Shown: piece after piece, positions 36,599-48,322 of the stretch
Position numbering within the stretch: position 1 is the stretch's first letter
Layout: each line of letters starts with the position of its first letter
DNA from: Coprinus comatus
Lineage: Eukaryota > Basidiomycota > Agaricomycetes > Agaricales > Agaricaceae
NCBI GenBank assembly: GCA_034638255.1
Contig: JAWPGT010000002.1
Span: 2,162,501-2,226,500, forward strand
Length of the DNA: 64,000 bases
Direction of reading: 5' to 3'
Translations under genes and position numbers: made by a program
The notes under the pieces: model-generated
What the model was told of the DNA's origin: nothing
What the model saw: only the letters and a program-made list of their open reading frames with translations
Databases searched by the model: none

Positions 36599-37189
36599 AT
36601 GTCTCAGTTCCCTGAAGGATACTTTTTCATTCGAAATGTGGCCAGTGACCTCGTCTTGGATGTTCGAGGTAATAGCCTTGAGGTGAGGACCTTGTTACCA
36701 CCTTCCTATATTAACTGTTTATTAACATTATCTATTTTTTATTAAGGTTGGCGTTGATGTGATTGTCTTCGGACGAAAGCTTTCCGGATATGACAACCAA
36801 CTCTGGAAATACGACTCTGGGTATTTGATCAACAAGAATTCTGGTCTTGTTCTTGAAGTACTCGGATATTGTAAGTTCAATTGTGACCACTAGTCTGCTT
36901 GAACATGAATTGGTGACTGATAATATTCCACGTTCCTGTAGCAGGGGGAGGGCACATCACACCCTCAACTAAGCTCGTTCAAGCGCAAAAGAGGCCATCG
37001 CCTGAAAACATCAATCAGCTATGGGCGTACAACTACCGCAACCTCAATCCATATGATCCAAAAGTTGCAATCACTGCTGAAGGAGGTGAATTCATTCCCC
37101 GTAAGAATGCAGTTGTTGACACTCTGGAATTTCGTAGTCCCAGTTCGAATGGATGTTCGATATCGAGTAATGAAAATGTACCACAATAG
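36599..37189 (+). CDS. Ricin-B-type (beta-trefoil) lectin, copy 2
   Basis: Exons 36599-36682, 36747-36870 and 36942-37189 with intron positions identical to copy 1. It opens MSQFPEGYFFIRNVASDLVL and contains two QxW motifs, YDNQLWKYDSG and NINQLWAYNYRN, the mark of RICIN-type carbohydrate-binding repeats. The protein is small (about 150 aa), soluble and without a signal peptide. Near the end (37141-37143) one base seems to be missing relative to copy 1. The present frame therefore replaces the last residues (FEWMFDI then stop in the ancestral frame, TAA 37168-37170) by an unrelated short tail ending at TAG 37187-37189. Most of the beta-trefoil is intact, so function may be retained. The sugar specificity cannot be read from the sequence. 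Confidence 0.8.
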
Positions 37190-37589
37190 TCTTAGTGACT
37201 CAATGAAATCGAAGCTGATTAACAAAAGCACGTACACACTATGACATAAAGAACGGCTTTCTTGTTCAGTGAAGGCGTTGTACGGCGCCGGTATCAGTGA
37301 AACGTTATACTCAACTTTATTGGCTCTTGCGACTCGGTCACTTAACTGTGGTACGGACACCTGTGCCAGAAATCTTTACCCGGAACTCCCTAGGGCAGGA
37401 CAGCAGCATTGCTGTGACGGACATTATTAACTCGCAAACTGTCTGAACAAGTTTGAACCACAATCGATGATCGATTACACTATCTAACGGAAGACGGGGG
37501 AGGCCGTGATGTTCAGATTGAACGTTAATCATTGGCAAGGGCATCTACAGATTGATATATGATCAGTTCCCGGATGAATCACAGATGAT

Positions 37590-37760
37590 GGGAACGTTCC
37601 TGGCCCATGCTATTTATATCCTGATTGGATCTTACATCGCAATTTTCCGCAAAAATTTCGAACAGATTTTTACTTGAAAGTGGGTTATAATACAGGGATG
37701 TTTCAACCTTTGATCTATTTGCTACAGCAATTGATCTCGGAGGAATTAACAGTAGGTAAT
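37590..37760 (+). pseudogene. Possible DUF6533-related relic between lectin copies 2 and 3
   Basis: DNA around 37595-37750 (GAACGTTCCTGGCC, then TTTTTACTTGAAAGTGGGTT, then a poly-pyrimidine/CTACAGCA end) is recognisably similar to 39745-39930 inside DUF6533 copy B (ACAACGTTCCTGGTC, TTTCACTTGAAAGTGGGTTA). No open frame remains. It shows that the segment copied with copy B once extended here. Confidence 0.35.
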
Positions 37761-38387
37761 TACATTGAGGCTGGGGTTCCAGAGGTACAAAATCTCAGTA
37801 TAAGTCTTATAACTATGATGAAGACGAGCATGTGGATCCTGTAGTAATAATCAGACAGAGAATCCAGCAACCAGGTATGATTCGGCAGGAAGTATCAAAG
37901 AGATGGAATTGCGGTATCAGTATTATGAATAGTCCGGGTTAGACTCGAATCCTGGTCAAATGGCGCCTCCGGCCCGCCGCAATAGTGTTCCAATTCCCTA
38001 ATTTCGCTGTTCTGAAGTTCTACAGAAACCAATGAAACGAGAAGAAGCCGTTGTAGTCGCTTCACAGCTTATGGGTATTTAATGTGTGTGCAAAGAACAA
38101 TACATAGTACTGACGGGATGATGTAATTCAGTAAACTGAAACAGCTGGAATTATTAGTCCTTCACAATGACATTCAAGCATTTTGTTCGAGGCATGATCC
38201 ATTACTGATAAGTTATTGATTATCATGAATGTGACATGTGGCAGCGGTCCGACAGCTTGAATGGTGAGAAAGGAAGTCAGAGTGAAGTGAACCTGAAGCA
38301 AATTACAAGTGGAAGGTTCCTTTCTATTCATTTATCTCTAGTTCGCTACCACTGTAGGAGCAATTATGAACATTCTCTACATCTGAG

Positions 38388-38592
38388 GTGCCTCGTCTTG
38401 GACGTCCGAGGTAACAGTACTGAGGTAAGTTCTTACTACATTTTTTCTTCGTTTTATTAACAATGGTTTAATTTCATAGCCTGATGTGATCGTCTTCGAA
38501 AGTCATCCAAGTACGACAACCAACTCTGGAGATACGACTCTGGTTTTTGATCAACAAAAATTCTGGCCTGGCTCTTGTAGTAACTGGTTAGT
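38388..38592 (+). pseudogene. Ricin-B lectin relic, copy 3
   Basis: A truncated lectin. The first codons are gone and the sequence starts at the LVLDVRGNSTE part of exon 1. The GTAAGT donor and intron 1 follow, then an exon 2 that lost several bases (DVIVF, then the frame is shifted through the QLW region). The stretch TACGACAACCAACTCTGGAG keeps the DNA of the QxW motif. Exon 3 is not found. It cannot make a lectin. Confidence 0.75.
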
Positions 38593-39439
38593 GACAGTTC
38601 TCTATTTGTAAATAACGCGATGAAGATGAAAATGATGCAGATATTGATACCAAAGGTGCTCCTATATGCTTCGATTCAACGGCAATTCTCTTCAAGTCGT
38701 TCGCACAAAGATTACTAGTCGATTAATAGTTAATCTAGACAACGCTATTATACAGCATTATACCTTATAGTGTATGGGGATTATATCTTGGAATCATGAA
38801 ATGTGCGTACATGAGTAAATGTGGTTGGAAATTCAGTGGAGTGGGTTTTCTTTGGGTAATTCGGTGGTATTTATCAATGAGCACTTAGATTCGGGTTTCG
38901 GCCCGTCCAACGTTCTGTATGTCCTTATTATCAACAAACAAGACTCCGCTTTTCAAATGTCACGTGGCACCAGGTCCTCACACAACTTACCGGAGATTAT
39001 AGGACCAAGCGACATTGTTGTATTCACCGGCCATCGAGTTTCCATCAGGGACAATCGATGATCGATAACAAACACCACGGAAAACGGGGGAGCATGTGAG
39101 AATTAAGTGTTGCTGTGTACACAGCATAAGCGCTATGTACGAAAAGTAAGCGCTAGTCATATCGTGCATTTGGAGTTTCTTGTGTTCGATTTTATTCATC
39201 CGTAGGCGCAGCGTTAGATTTGTACCCGGGCTTTCGACCACCATTCACGGAGGTATCATTCGGTCACTTCAAACGTTTGGAGTTGACATAGCAGGAGCAT
39301 TTTCATCACCGGAACATGTGTGCTGTCTCTCCAAAGGGCCCCCAGTATAAAGTTGTCAAATTTTTGCAGGAACTTGAATTTCAACCCGTCAGACGCCGGT
39401 TTCTACCCCCACAACTACTACTATCACCACCCGCTCAAC

Positions 39440-41472
39440 ATGGATGACTATGATTTGACTGCCGCTGATTTCATACAGAATATAAGCCATATTCGTCTGC
39501 AGGGTTATATGCACTGTCAGTCGTCCCTCAGGCGCATATATTCGCTTTAACATCTCTACCCCTCTGCAGACACTGCACTCACGCTTTGTGTATACGACTT
39601 CCTAACCCGATTTTCACGCGAGGTGTGTATCTCTTAAAGGCATAGATTTGTTATATTCATCAGTTTTTGGATATGTAGATGAAGTATATACATAGGTGAC
39701 TACTGATTTCGGAAGCTTCGAATATAGTAGTGATCCGTTCTCTTTAATGAAGACAACGTTCCTGGTCTGTGGTCCGTGTTACTTATATCTTGATCGGAGT
39801 CATGGTACTACTCCACATTGAGTACGGAGTTTACGTTTATCTTGCATTTCATCACTCATTTTCGAACAGACTTTCACTTGAAAGTGGGTTAGAATATGAG
39901 TGTTTCATTAATCTAATTTTCACTTCTTACAACAGTTGATTTTAACACGTCTACAAATCATAAAGTCAGTCGGAAGTCAAAGGAGTATTATTACGATCTA
40001 CATACTTACTCCAACAATTCTAGACGTGACTTCTCCTGTATCCTACTTTAGATAAATCTGACCAGGAAATATACAGATGTACTGCCATGGTCAGTATAGA
40101 CAACCTGTAAGTACTCCTATTCTCCGAAACACAAGTTTTAATCTGTCAACTTCTACTAGAATAATAAATATATTTCTTCCCGCTGCCATCAAAACCCTAC
40201 TCGTTCTTCGACTTCGTGCATTATGGAATAATGAATACCTAGGTAATCTCTCTCTTAGACTGATAGCCCACAAAGTTACTCAACTCGTTAACGGATTTCA
40301 GTGACTGTAGTGCTTGCATTTGTAGTAATATGTGAGTGTACGAGTTCGCTCTCTCGATTACTTGTTGACGAGATGGCCCTTGAAAATCTATATCAGTGGA
40401 AATTGGGGTAAGTACACACTAATCTGATGATGTTGATACTAACACCACGTCTTTCGTCACTAGGCTGGATGTGTATCGTTAATCTTCAACACGGTTCTTG
40501 ATGTAAAATGGGGAGTTCCGGTACCACTTCTACATGGATGCTTTATGTCCATACCAGAAACGATTATATACCCATTCTTCTATATTGGTGTTGGACTATG
40601 GTAAGCGTGATACTATCTACCCCATTACTTACTACATATCCTTACAATGAGATTCATTTAGGGGTGTCCGCGTATTTACCACCGGTGCGTTCAAAGTGGA
40701 AAATTTCTAGGTTCAATGATAAAGGGAGACTGAAGCTCAATGTGAAAGGCATCGAGTTAACACTTACTGTTATCAAACTAGTACATTTTATCCGCGACAC
40801 AAAAGTAGCAACCACATTCAAAGCTGATATTGTTCACCTCAAAAAAGCAACACCCGTTGTATATGTATTTTACCGAGACGGAACACTTTATTTCATTCCG
40901 TACGTCCCATTCACATCACCAGAAATTACCATGCCATCTCACGTCCAAAATTCAGGATATTCGGTTAGTGCACGTACCAGAAGGGTATTCTTATACCGCT
41001 ACTGACCAGAGTCCCGTAACCAGCTGTTAGTGTGCTTGGTCTATTGGACTCCGTTGGTGGACCTGACCATCCATTAAACTTTGTTAATTGGACAACGTAT
41101 GTTTCATACTTGTCAAGCTTTTCCCAAATATCCCGTATATTGACATCAGTGGATCTTTCCAGATGGCTTTCAGTTGTATACTATACCTGTGCAACTCGAT
41201 TGATTTTGAACTTACGCGAAGCAAACTGTAAACTTACAGAAGGCTCAGTTGCTCGACATCTGTCGACTTTCAAGGTTGCTGGAAACAACCGTGATGGTAA
41301 TGATCTAGGAGGAGCGGATGCCAAACGTGCGCGAAATGGAGAGGAAGGTAGTGATGGGGGTAATGAAAGTCGGGGATCTGATATGATAGAGGGTGAAGTG
41401 ATACTTGAACATCGTTCTATATCTGACTCGGAGCCCTGTGATATAGAAGAGGTGGTGCGCCAGCGTATTTAA
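39440..41472 (+). CDS. DUF6533-type multi-pass membrane protein, copy B
   Basis: The start exon at ATG 39440 gives MDDYDLTAADFIQNISHIRL and splices to TALTLCVYDFLTRFSRE, the DUF6533 N-terminal helix with YD. A 30-nt exon (40077-40106) follows. Later exons read LPAAIKTLLVLRLRALWNNE, VTVVLAFVVIC, GCVSLIFNTVLDVKWGVPVP, IYPFFYIGVGLW, GVRVFTTGAF, GIELTLTVIKLVHFIRDTKV, PVVYVFYRDGTLYFIP, SVGGPDHPLNFVNWTT and TRLILNLREANCKLTEGSV. The polar tail (rich in Gly, Glu, Asp, Ser) ends with EEVVRQRI at TAA 41470-41472. About seven hydrophobic helices are predicted, with the LREAN segment at the membrane exit of the last helix. This is the best-preserved copy and the template for recognising the others. Function unknown; a receptor-like role is only a guess from topology. 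Boundaries between 39620 and 40076 are unresolved. Confidence 0.72.
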
Positions 41473-44400
41473 CGGTCTGAGAGAGAGCTACACACTATAT
41501 ACCAAAGTATAATTACTCGCAGTATCTTCCTACTGATATTTGATATAGGATAATAATAGGCACCAATCCTTCGGAATGACTATTGTGGAGTTTCATCTAC
41601 TTTACAAAAGACAAGGGCTTTTTCCTACTCCATAACTGTCAAAGAGAAAGGTAAAGATCGTAGAACGGATTGGCTACAGCATGCCTTCATGTGCCACCTT
41701 TTGCTTCTAGCTAGCTATTTCCCTAAATTCAGCAATCGTTGTCGAGCTTTTCATAGCTCACACCATGTATGGTAGCTAAACGACGTCATTCATACTATGA
41801 TTGGTTACAGATCTAGAATAAGCATTGAAGAAAGTGCCTTCGGAGACTAGCCTTTAAAGTATACAGTGAGTCGAGAGTACGAGTCCGCTTGAGTGCTGCG
41901 CTTAAGCACTCCAATATTCTGTGTAGAGCTCTACTCATGTAGCCTTGCGTACGGTTACAGGTAGTTTTACACTTAATATCACACGCAGGTGAATCTGCAC
42001 GGTCTCTGTATTAGAGATGACAAAGGTAAAAGCTAAGCCTTTATAGTGTGTACCAACGTAATTACCTTGCTTGCAAGGTTGTTTCAGTTGTTCATAATGC
42101 ATGACTGGGTCACCGGCATTCGCCGAAATAACGTGATCAAAATGTGTGATCATATTGCAGTCATTATATTGTCTATGAAACTAGAGATCACCTTCGGCGA
42201 CCCAGACCTCACGTTGTGAAGCGGCTTTGTCAATGTGCTTGAAGTACATTATTATTACGGTTTGTTTTCTGGTTTTGAGGTTTTGAGGTTTTTGTAGACT
42301 GTAGTATACTAGTATTCAGGTGTTCAACATTAATACACATTCAAATTAAGTATTACATGACAAGAGACTAGAGTAGAGAAGGCAATTCTTAATATGCACT
42401 TTTATTCTATTTTATCCTGTTTTTGACATGATAGAGGAAGCAAGATTCTCTGCAATGTCCTACAAATTCAAAGATAATTAAAATAAACTTATTGATTATT
42501 AACCGCTGGCAACACTCAACCTCACACACTCACTTGTATCGACCATAAAAAACTTGTGTGTATTGGATATTGGTTTGATGGGAATTACGTTGTAACTTGT
42601 CGCCCAAAAGGCGTGCACTTTTCCGAGGACTGAATGAAATAAATAGAACAACTAAATACATTTGAACAAACCTCTGATTCCGGGATTACTATTGAGCACC
42701 GTGCACAAGTCTTGTTGGTAATCTTTCCAACAGTACCAAGTATATATTTGACCTTCTCTGTTGAAATGTACGCATGCAAACGTTCTTATTATTTTCGTTC
42801 TACACACTTCCTCCCTCCCGAATGTACATATCATATGATGAGTCCAGTCCTCGGGAAACGATTCACTAAAGGCTTTTGCAGAATCACCTATTTACTACGC
42901 AAGCAAGATTGTCAGCGGCACCCCGAAGGTGTGACGCCTGTATCTAGTAAATAGTACGTTGGACAAATAATCGTAAACTATGTGGAAATAAAACATAATA
43001 ACAACATATTATGACGATCCCGTCACAACTCACGTTTAATCTGGATCATGAGTCACTGACCTGGTATGTGAGCCTCAGTTCACGGGTGTCTAGCATAGTA
43101 GATTACCGTTCATAAAGCTTAATTGAATATTGAGCTTTAATGTTGGAAGCGGACCAGAGGCCCAGATACTGCTCCAAGTAAATTGGGTCTTACAGTTACT
43201 TTGAGACAAGAAAAACATTGTTCTATCAACCCTCTGGCTTGATTCTTCCAAATATTGCAGCTGTACTTTCTGGCAATATTAATACTACTTAGTCTATCAC
43301 CTCTATCCGCTTCATTCTCCAGACAGAAAAAATGATAACTGAACCTTTATAAATTGTAAATCATTAAGGTATAGTCTAGGGAACTAAATCCTGTCAAGTC
43401 TCGAGTTATTTCTGGCCAGTTGACCACCGTACTGTATTGTACATTTGTTATTGATGATTGATTGAAGTGGGAGTTGGGAAGGACATCATTCATAATGCTG
43501 CTAATTTTAATCATCAGAGAAAACACAAAGGTAGTATGCCCGTGCGTAGCGGGGTTAGCCACTACAGTCAAATCTGTCTTTTACCATAGTTGCACTAACC
43601 CATAGTTTGTCATAATCCATAGAAAAATCCGGACTCAAAGGTTGTTCGCGGGGGATTTTGATAAAAAACCCATAAATCTGTCACTCCCCATAATCCATAC
43701 ATTTTGGGCAGGAAAAAGCCATAGCGCCCATGTCCAAATAAGGTAATTACTTGGATCTGAGAGGCGATGACCGTCATGGCACGTTGTACATGACATTTAC
43801 ATCTTATCAACAACTTGTTCAACTAGTAATATTACTTTAATATTATGTGTATAGTGAAGGATTATATAGTAGAAATGGACCATTGCGGCAGGAATCGGAC
43901 TCCTCAGTTTTGAACCTACTCCATCCTGATGTGCTACAGGCGCACTACAGAAAGTGAACTGGATGTCACTTGATAATCTCTTCTCAACCCACCCAATGAA
44001 CAACTACCATTGATGAATTGACAGACCAAGCAATTTTTGATGCAGTTATGGAAAAATCTGTACAGGTTGAGGAGGAATTAGATGGATATGGTGAAGGTAG
44101 CTCCATAACTCCACCCCCACTCCCAAGCCCTCAATGGAGTACTTCAAACAACAGCATTACTTAAACGACACTGTGCATCATTGGACACTCCGATCCACCA
44201 TCACGTGGAGATAGAGTTCAGTAATCTCAACCGACTTACTCGCTCGGAACAGATGGCTGCAGCAAAGGAGACCTGACTTGAGCAGTTTTTAGTCTAAGAG
44301 TACTTAGTTGAATGACAATTAGTATTTACAGTAGTTTAATAAATTGTTATAAAATCGATTATTTTAATGAATTTATGGCAATTTTTCTGCTAAACCATAC

Positions 44401-46139
44401 CATGTCTAATCCCATAGCTCCGGGAGGGAACAAAGTGGTATGGTTTAAGACAGATTCGACTGTAGTTATATATATAATTGGTTATGCAGTGGTTATGTCT
44501 CAATTATGTTATATGTTACGTATCTTTGCGGGGAGTGACAAACATTGAATTGAAGGTGATGATCACTCACATATATACCACCTGCGACACAAAACCTTCA
44601 CCCTTATTCAAATATTCACCCTCCGACTGGAGTGCGACCAAGCTGTACCGTGGCTTGAATTTTGGTCACCGCTCTAATAGCTGAAGATGCTTGCTCCCAA
44701 CCTCGACGTGCCTGTGCACCTTACGCCAGTGTTGTACCAAACAATGACAGGCGACGAAATAGCCATTGCCCGTCGGTCACAGACGGTCACTGCCAGATGT
44801 TGGCTATTGTGACACGACTACAACCAAATATGGAAAAGAACAGTAATGATGCCATCACCAGGCAGCTCAGATCATCTTCAACACACGCATATTTGCAACA
44901 AGTAATGGTACATTTCAAAATTTACATGGTTTACATACTTCAAACCTCAAGAATAATATTCTAGACTATCACATTCAATATCTAGTTCTCCCAATCCATC
45001 TAAATATACCAAATTACATAGTTGAAGCTCCTCATCTAATGTTTTAGCAGCGAGTTGCTCGGAGTTGCTATCATGTGATTGAAACTCGCAGATGTCGGTA
45101 CCACGGGATCACCATGAACAAAGTCATGTCCACGGGGCCAATGTGTTAGGGTCTTGTCAACCAACAATGTCTTTCCCAGGCTATTCTAGGCTATTCTACT
45201 ATATTAGGCTAAAGACATGACGACGTCGGAGTTGCCAGTGACTATGGCACATACGACCAAACATTGGTTGGTACAACACTGCCTTACGCGGACTCGACGA
45301 AACGGTCTCCTGCATCCATGGAGATCTTTCCGACAAACTTGACGATGAGGAATGGTGCAAATCCAAAGAAGTTGTATCACTTCGTGTCGCACAAGATCGA
45401 AACCATCATATATTGAATCAGGAAGATAAGTATCCCGGTTTCAAGTCCAGTCCTGGAAGCTCCTAAATTTCGTAATGATTTGGTGCTACTAATCACAGGG
45501 TCATACTATGACATTAGTACTATTGAGAGGTTCTTCAACATAACGCCCAACGTTTCATGGAGCTTCTTGTACGCATATATCTCATATCTATCAAACACAG
45601 AAGCACTGCCGTGACTCGTGCTCCAACACTCACTCATTATTCGTTGAGGGGGAAGTGATCATCAAAAATAAGAAACATCAATCAATATCAATGGAGGTTC
45701 TAGAGCGGACTATCGACATGGTATTTTTGGAACGAACCTACTGTTCTCTGCTTAAATCCATTACATTTCATCTCTTCTGTTGAAATCAGGTCTTATTGTG
45801 CAAACGTGTGTCGAGTCAGGGGGTTGTGTTGTGCTAGGACCATGAGGACGAGAGAATGTGATTTTGTCTTTTGTTCTGATTACTAACTCAATATTTGAGC
45901 TTTGATCATTCATACCTTTATAATGAGAGAATAGATACCATGTAAGCCTCAGTTCGCGCGTCTTCGAGTGACTGAGTTAAACTTATTTATATTCTCAACA
46001 TCTTCCTCAGCTAATTCTGAAGGGAATATATAGGTGCACAGTTGTTAATGTTATGGCCTCACTGTTAGCGCTTACTTGCTTGCCAATAAACTGATACCTA
46101 ATAATTGAAGCCAAAATGGCTATAATTAGAACGATAGAT
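41473..46139. other. Gene-poor, repeat-type region with coding relics
   Basis: No intact gene. A protein-like frame occurs at about 44010-44160 (ELTDQAIFDAVMEKSVQVEE followed by a Pro-rich PPPLPSPQW) and continues in another frame to about 44280; similar coding-like but broken stretches lie at about 44640-44880 and 45200-45420. They resemble remains of transposon-borne genes but match no family I can name. A tRNA-derived Pol III promoter is at 43891-43936. A motif of the form AAGCCTCAGTTCGCGCGTCT near 45943 recurs, diverged, near 43071, suggesting dispersed repeats. Confidence 0.4.
43891..43936 (-). mobile_element. tRNA-derived Pol III promoter (SINE head or tRNA relic)
   Basis: On the minus strand TAGCACATCAGG (43936-43925) fits the A-box consensus TRGCNNAGYNGG at all but one position. 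GTCCGATTCC (43900-43891) fits the B-box GTTCGANTCC at nine of ten. The spacing of 36 nt is normal for tRNA genes. A D-arm-like stem GTGC/GCAC is formed just upstream, but the acceptor stem does not pair and the anticodon loop is disrupted, so it is not a working tRNA. Confidence 0.45.
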
Positions 46140-47022
46140 ATGCTACTTCCTAGTGTTGTAAAAACCCTGCTTGTTCTTCGACTTCGTGTTTTATGGAGAA
46201 ATGGTCTTCCTGGTGGGTGATGTTATGTTTTATTGTGATTTAGGAAACTACTTACATGAGGTGGTAGTTACAGTCCTGCTCATTTCTGCGGTATTGTTTG
46301 AGTCTTTAGATCAGTATATCTAATTCCGAGTCTTAAGCAAGGACTCTATTATCAGTTGAACTTGGCGTAAGTAACAAAATCGAAAAATTACGTGCACCGT
46401 GCTTATTGCCTATGATTTCAAGACTGGATGTGCCTATCTCATCTTTTTTGGAATTCTTGATCAGAAATGGGCTGTTTTGATACCTCCTCTACATGGATGT
46501 TTTTTATTGGTGCCAATAGCACTGACTGGCCCTTTATGCTGTTTTGTAGTATGGTAAGCATAAGAACCTTCATTTCAATATAGATGTGCTGTACTTAGAA
46601 AAGTAACCATGTAGGGGTGTCTGTGTATTCGTCACTGGTAGGTCTGGAGATAAACAAAAAGCTTCCCTGCACGCTGTCTTGACTCCATTTGGTAGGTATT
46701 GAGTTAGCACTTACCCTCATCCAACTGTTCCATTTTCTTCGCGAGATGAAAGGAGGATCTACACTCCACTAGAGTAGTGTGTTGCACGACTCAGAAGAAT
46801 GAGTCCTGTGATATATGTGACATGTATTTTACCGCGTGCGTATGTTTTCCTTGGTACATCTTCTCATTATTTATATGGTAGAATCTTGAGTGAGTTCACA
46901 TGTGTGTTCCTCTTTCACCACTAATTAGATAATTGCCCAATAGTTATTAGTACGCTAGGTTTAATAGAAGGCATTACTACATTAAACCATCCATTATTTG
47001 TCATTCAGTGGACAACATAGTA
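46140..47022 (+). pseudogene. DUF6533-type membrane protein, copy C (decayed)
   Basis: Recognisable exons in the same order as copy B: LLPSVVKTLLVLRLRVLWRN (about 46142-46214), VVVTVLLISAVLFE, GCAYLIFFGILDQKWAVLIP with LHGCFLLVPI (about 46424-46554), GVCVFVTGRSG, GIELALTLIQLFHFLREMKG and LNHPLFVIQWTT (about 46960-47020). After LREMKGGSTLH an in-frame TAG follows, and the YRDG exon is frameshifted. The N-terminal DUF6533 exon and the LREAN tail exon are missing or unrecognisable. It is a pseudogene whose membrane segments still show strong similarity to copy B. Confidence 0.7.
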
Positions 47023-47746
47023 CGTTGTCTTGCATTTTTGAAGTTCTTGAGATTGCGCCGGCGCGGTAGTTGATATAACATACGATGGTCTTGGCAATGT
47101 CACTGGGTTAGAAGATACAGAAAATTCTAACGTGTAGTACTTGTTATATGATTTACTTCGTTTCAGCGTAAAGATTCTATACTGTGTAGAATGAATAACC
47201 GTAATCCTGAAGATACTCAAGTTTCAACTTGATGGTACTGCAACTGAAGGAAAAGCTGAATAACTGCGTCTTATTTTCTCTGCATCGATGTCATTACAGG
47301 TATGTGGTGGTGAAAGTACCTTTATGTTATACTTCAATGACTCTGTAGTGTAGAGAGACTTCTATATACTAGTATGGACTCACGAGGTTCGACTATCCCG
47401 GAGACGTCACGGATCTCGAGAGTACAACGGAGAGCCTAATGGTCCTATAATGACTATCAGTTGATGTGATTATACATCGAAGCCTTGGTTATTAAACATG
47501 ACTCACTGTTGTGGAGTATCATATTCTCAAAGAAAGGAGCTCGTCAGGTTGATAGTTAATCCGCGCCTTGAATGTTCCTACATGACCATTACACGTTAGA
47601 CGCATATGTGTGTTAAGGGAAGATAAACAAGAAGCCTACAAGCATTGTCATTGAATTTGTTAAAGCACCCAAGAGTCACCATATCATATAATGCTTGTTG
47701 GATGCTTGGATTGAAACTATTTAGTTAATTTTTTTTTCTTTTTTGT

Positions 47747-47767
47747 GGAGCTGACAATGTCAGCTCC
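47747..47767. repeat. Perfect 10-bp inverted repeat
   Basis: GGAGCTGACA, a central A, then TGTCAGCTCC: a 21-bp perfect palindrome right after a poly-T/CTTTTTT tract. It could form a cruciform or hairpin, or be fused terminal inverted repeats of a small DNA transposon. Confidence 0.85.
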
Positions 47768-47814
47768 CGTGATTAGATGGTTATGTTTTTGCTTCCACAC
47801 CGAGGAAATGCAAT

Positions 47815-47935
47815 TACGCACGCCTGTAGGCAGTGTGGGACTAAACACGCTATTCGTGGTCCGCCTCTTGGGCGGAGCAGCGAAGCTCGGTGTTTATACC
47901 CACTGAAACCCGGCTCCGAAATCCAGTTTGATCTC
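47815..47935. other. GC-rich island with consecutive hairpins, unknown
   Basis: Within AT-rich surroundings this stretch can form several perfect short stems: CACG/CGTG around 47845-47860 flanked by GGAC/GTCC, TCCGCC/GGCGGA at about 47860-47877, and GAGC/GCTC just after. It overlaps weak open frames on both strands that have no protein character. A structured RNA or the core of a MITE are both possible. It matches no snRNA, SRP RNA or RNase P motif that I know. Confidence 0.3.
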
Positions 47936-48322
47936 AGGACATTATTGTCTTCTAGTATTCCACTCCACGTTCTTGCTATCGGTTCTCTATTTAGCGCTTT
48001 CTTTTTTGTATTTGATTTCGTTTGTTGCAATGCCATCAGTCTGAAGTCATTTCTCTAGTTTCTTCTTTATTATTTTATTATTTCATTTTTAGATGCCCAT
48101 TTGTTCCTTGTATTATTGTTTCCGATAACCCTTTTGCACCTTAATATCCATATAGGGTGGGTGGTTTCTAAGATTAAAATATGCCATTTAGTTAAATTTA
48201 GATCGATGACATCCTGTGTAGATAAAAACTCCGGTAGAACGTTCTCGAGCTACTTGTTTAATATGTATAACAAGTTAATTCACTATGGAAGTCATTATTA
48301 TTCCTTTTCATCTCACCCACTC

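Larger units (their letters stand above)
34551..38620 (+). repeat. Tandem segmental duplication carrying ricin-B lectin genes
   Basis: Unit 1 (about 34551-36112) and unit 2 (about 36113 to beyond 37170) are diverged direct repeats. They share the upstream region, the TATA promoter, both intron positions and the coding exons, at a spacing of roughly 1.5 kb. A third, truncated unit lies at about 38150-38620 and keeps the upstream part (TTCGCTACCACTGTAGGAGC), a shortened exon 1, intron 1 and part of exon 2. The copies are clearly related but not identical, so the duplication is not recent. Confidence 0.8.

Noticed and set aside
35104..37189. Ricin-like toxin
   Set aside because: Only the carbohydrate-binding beta-trefoil (RICIN lectin) domain is present; there is no ribosome-inactivating A-chain or other toxin domain.
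43885..43950. Functional tRNA gene
   Set aside because: A and B boxes are good but the acceptor stem does not pair and the anticodon loop is too long and irregular.
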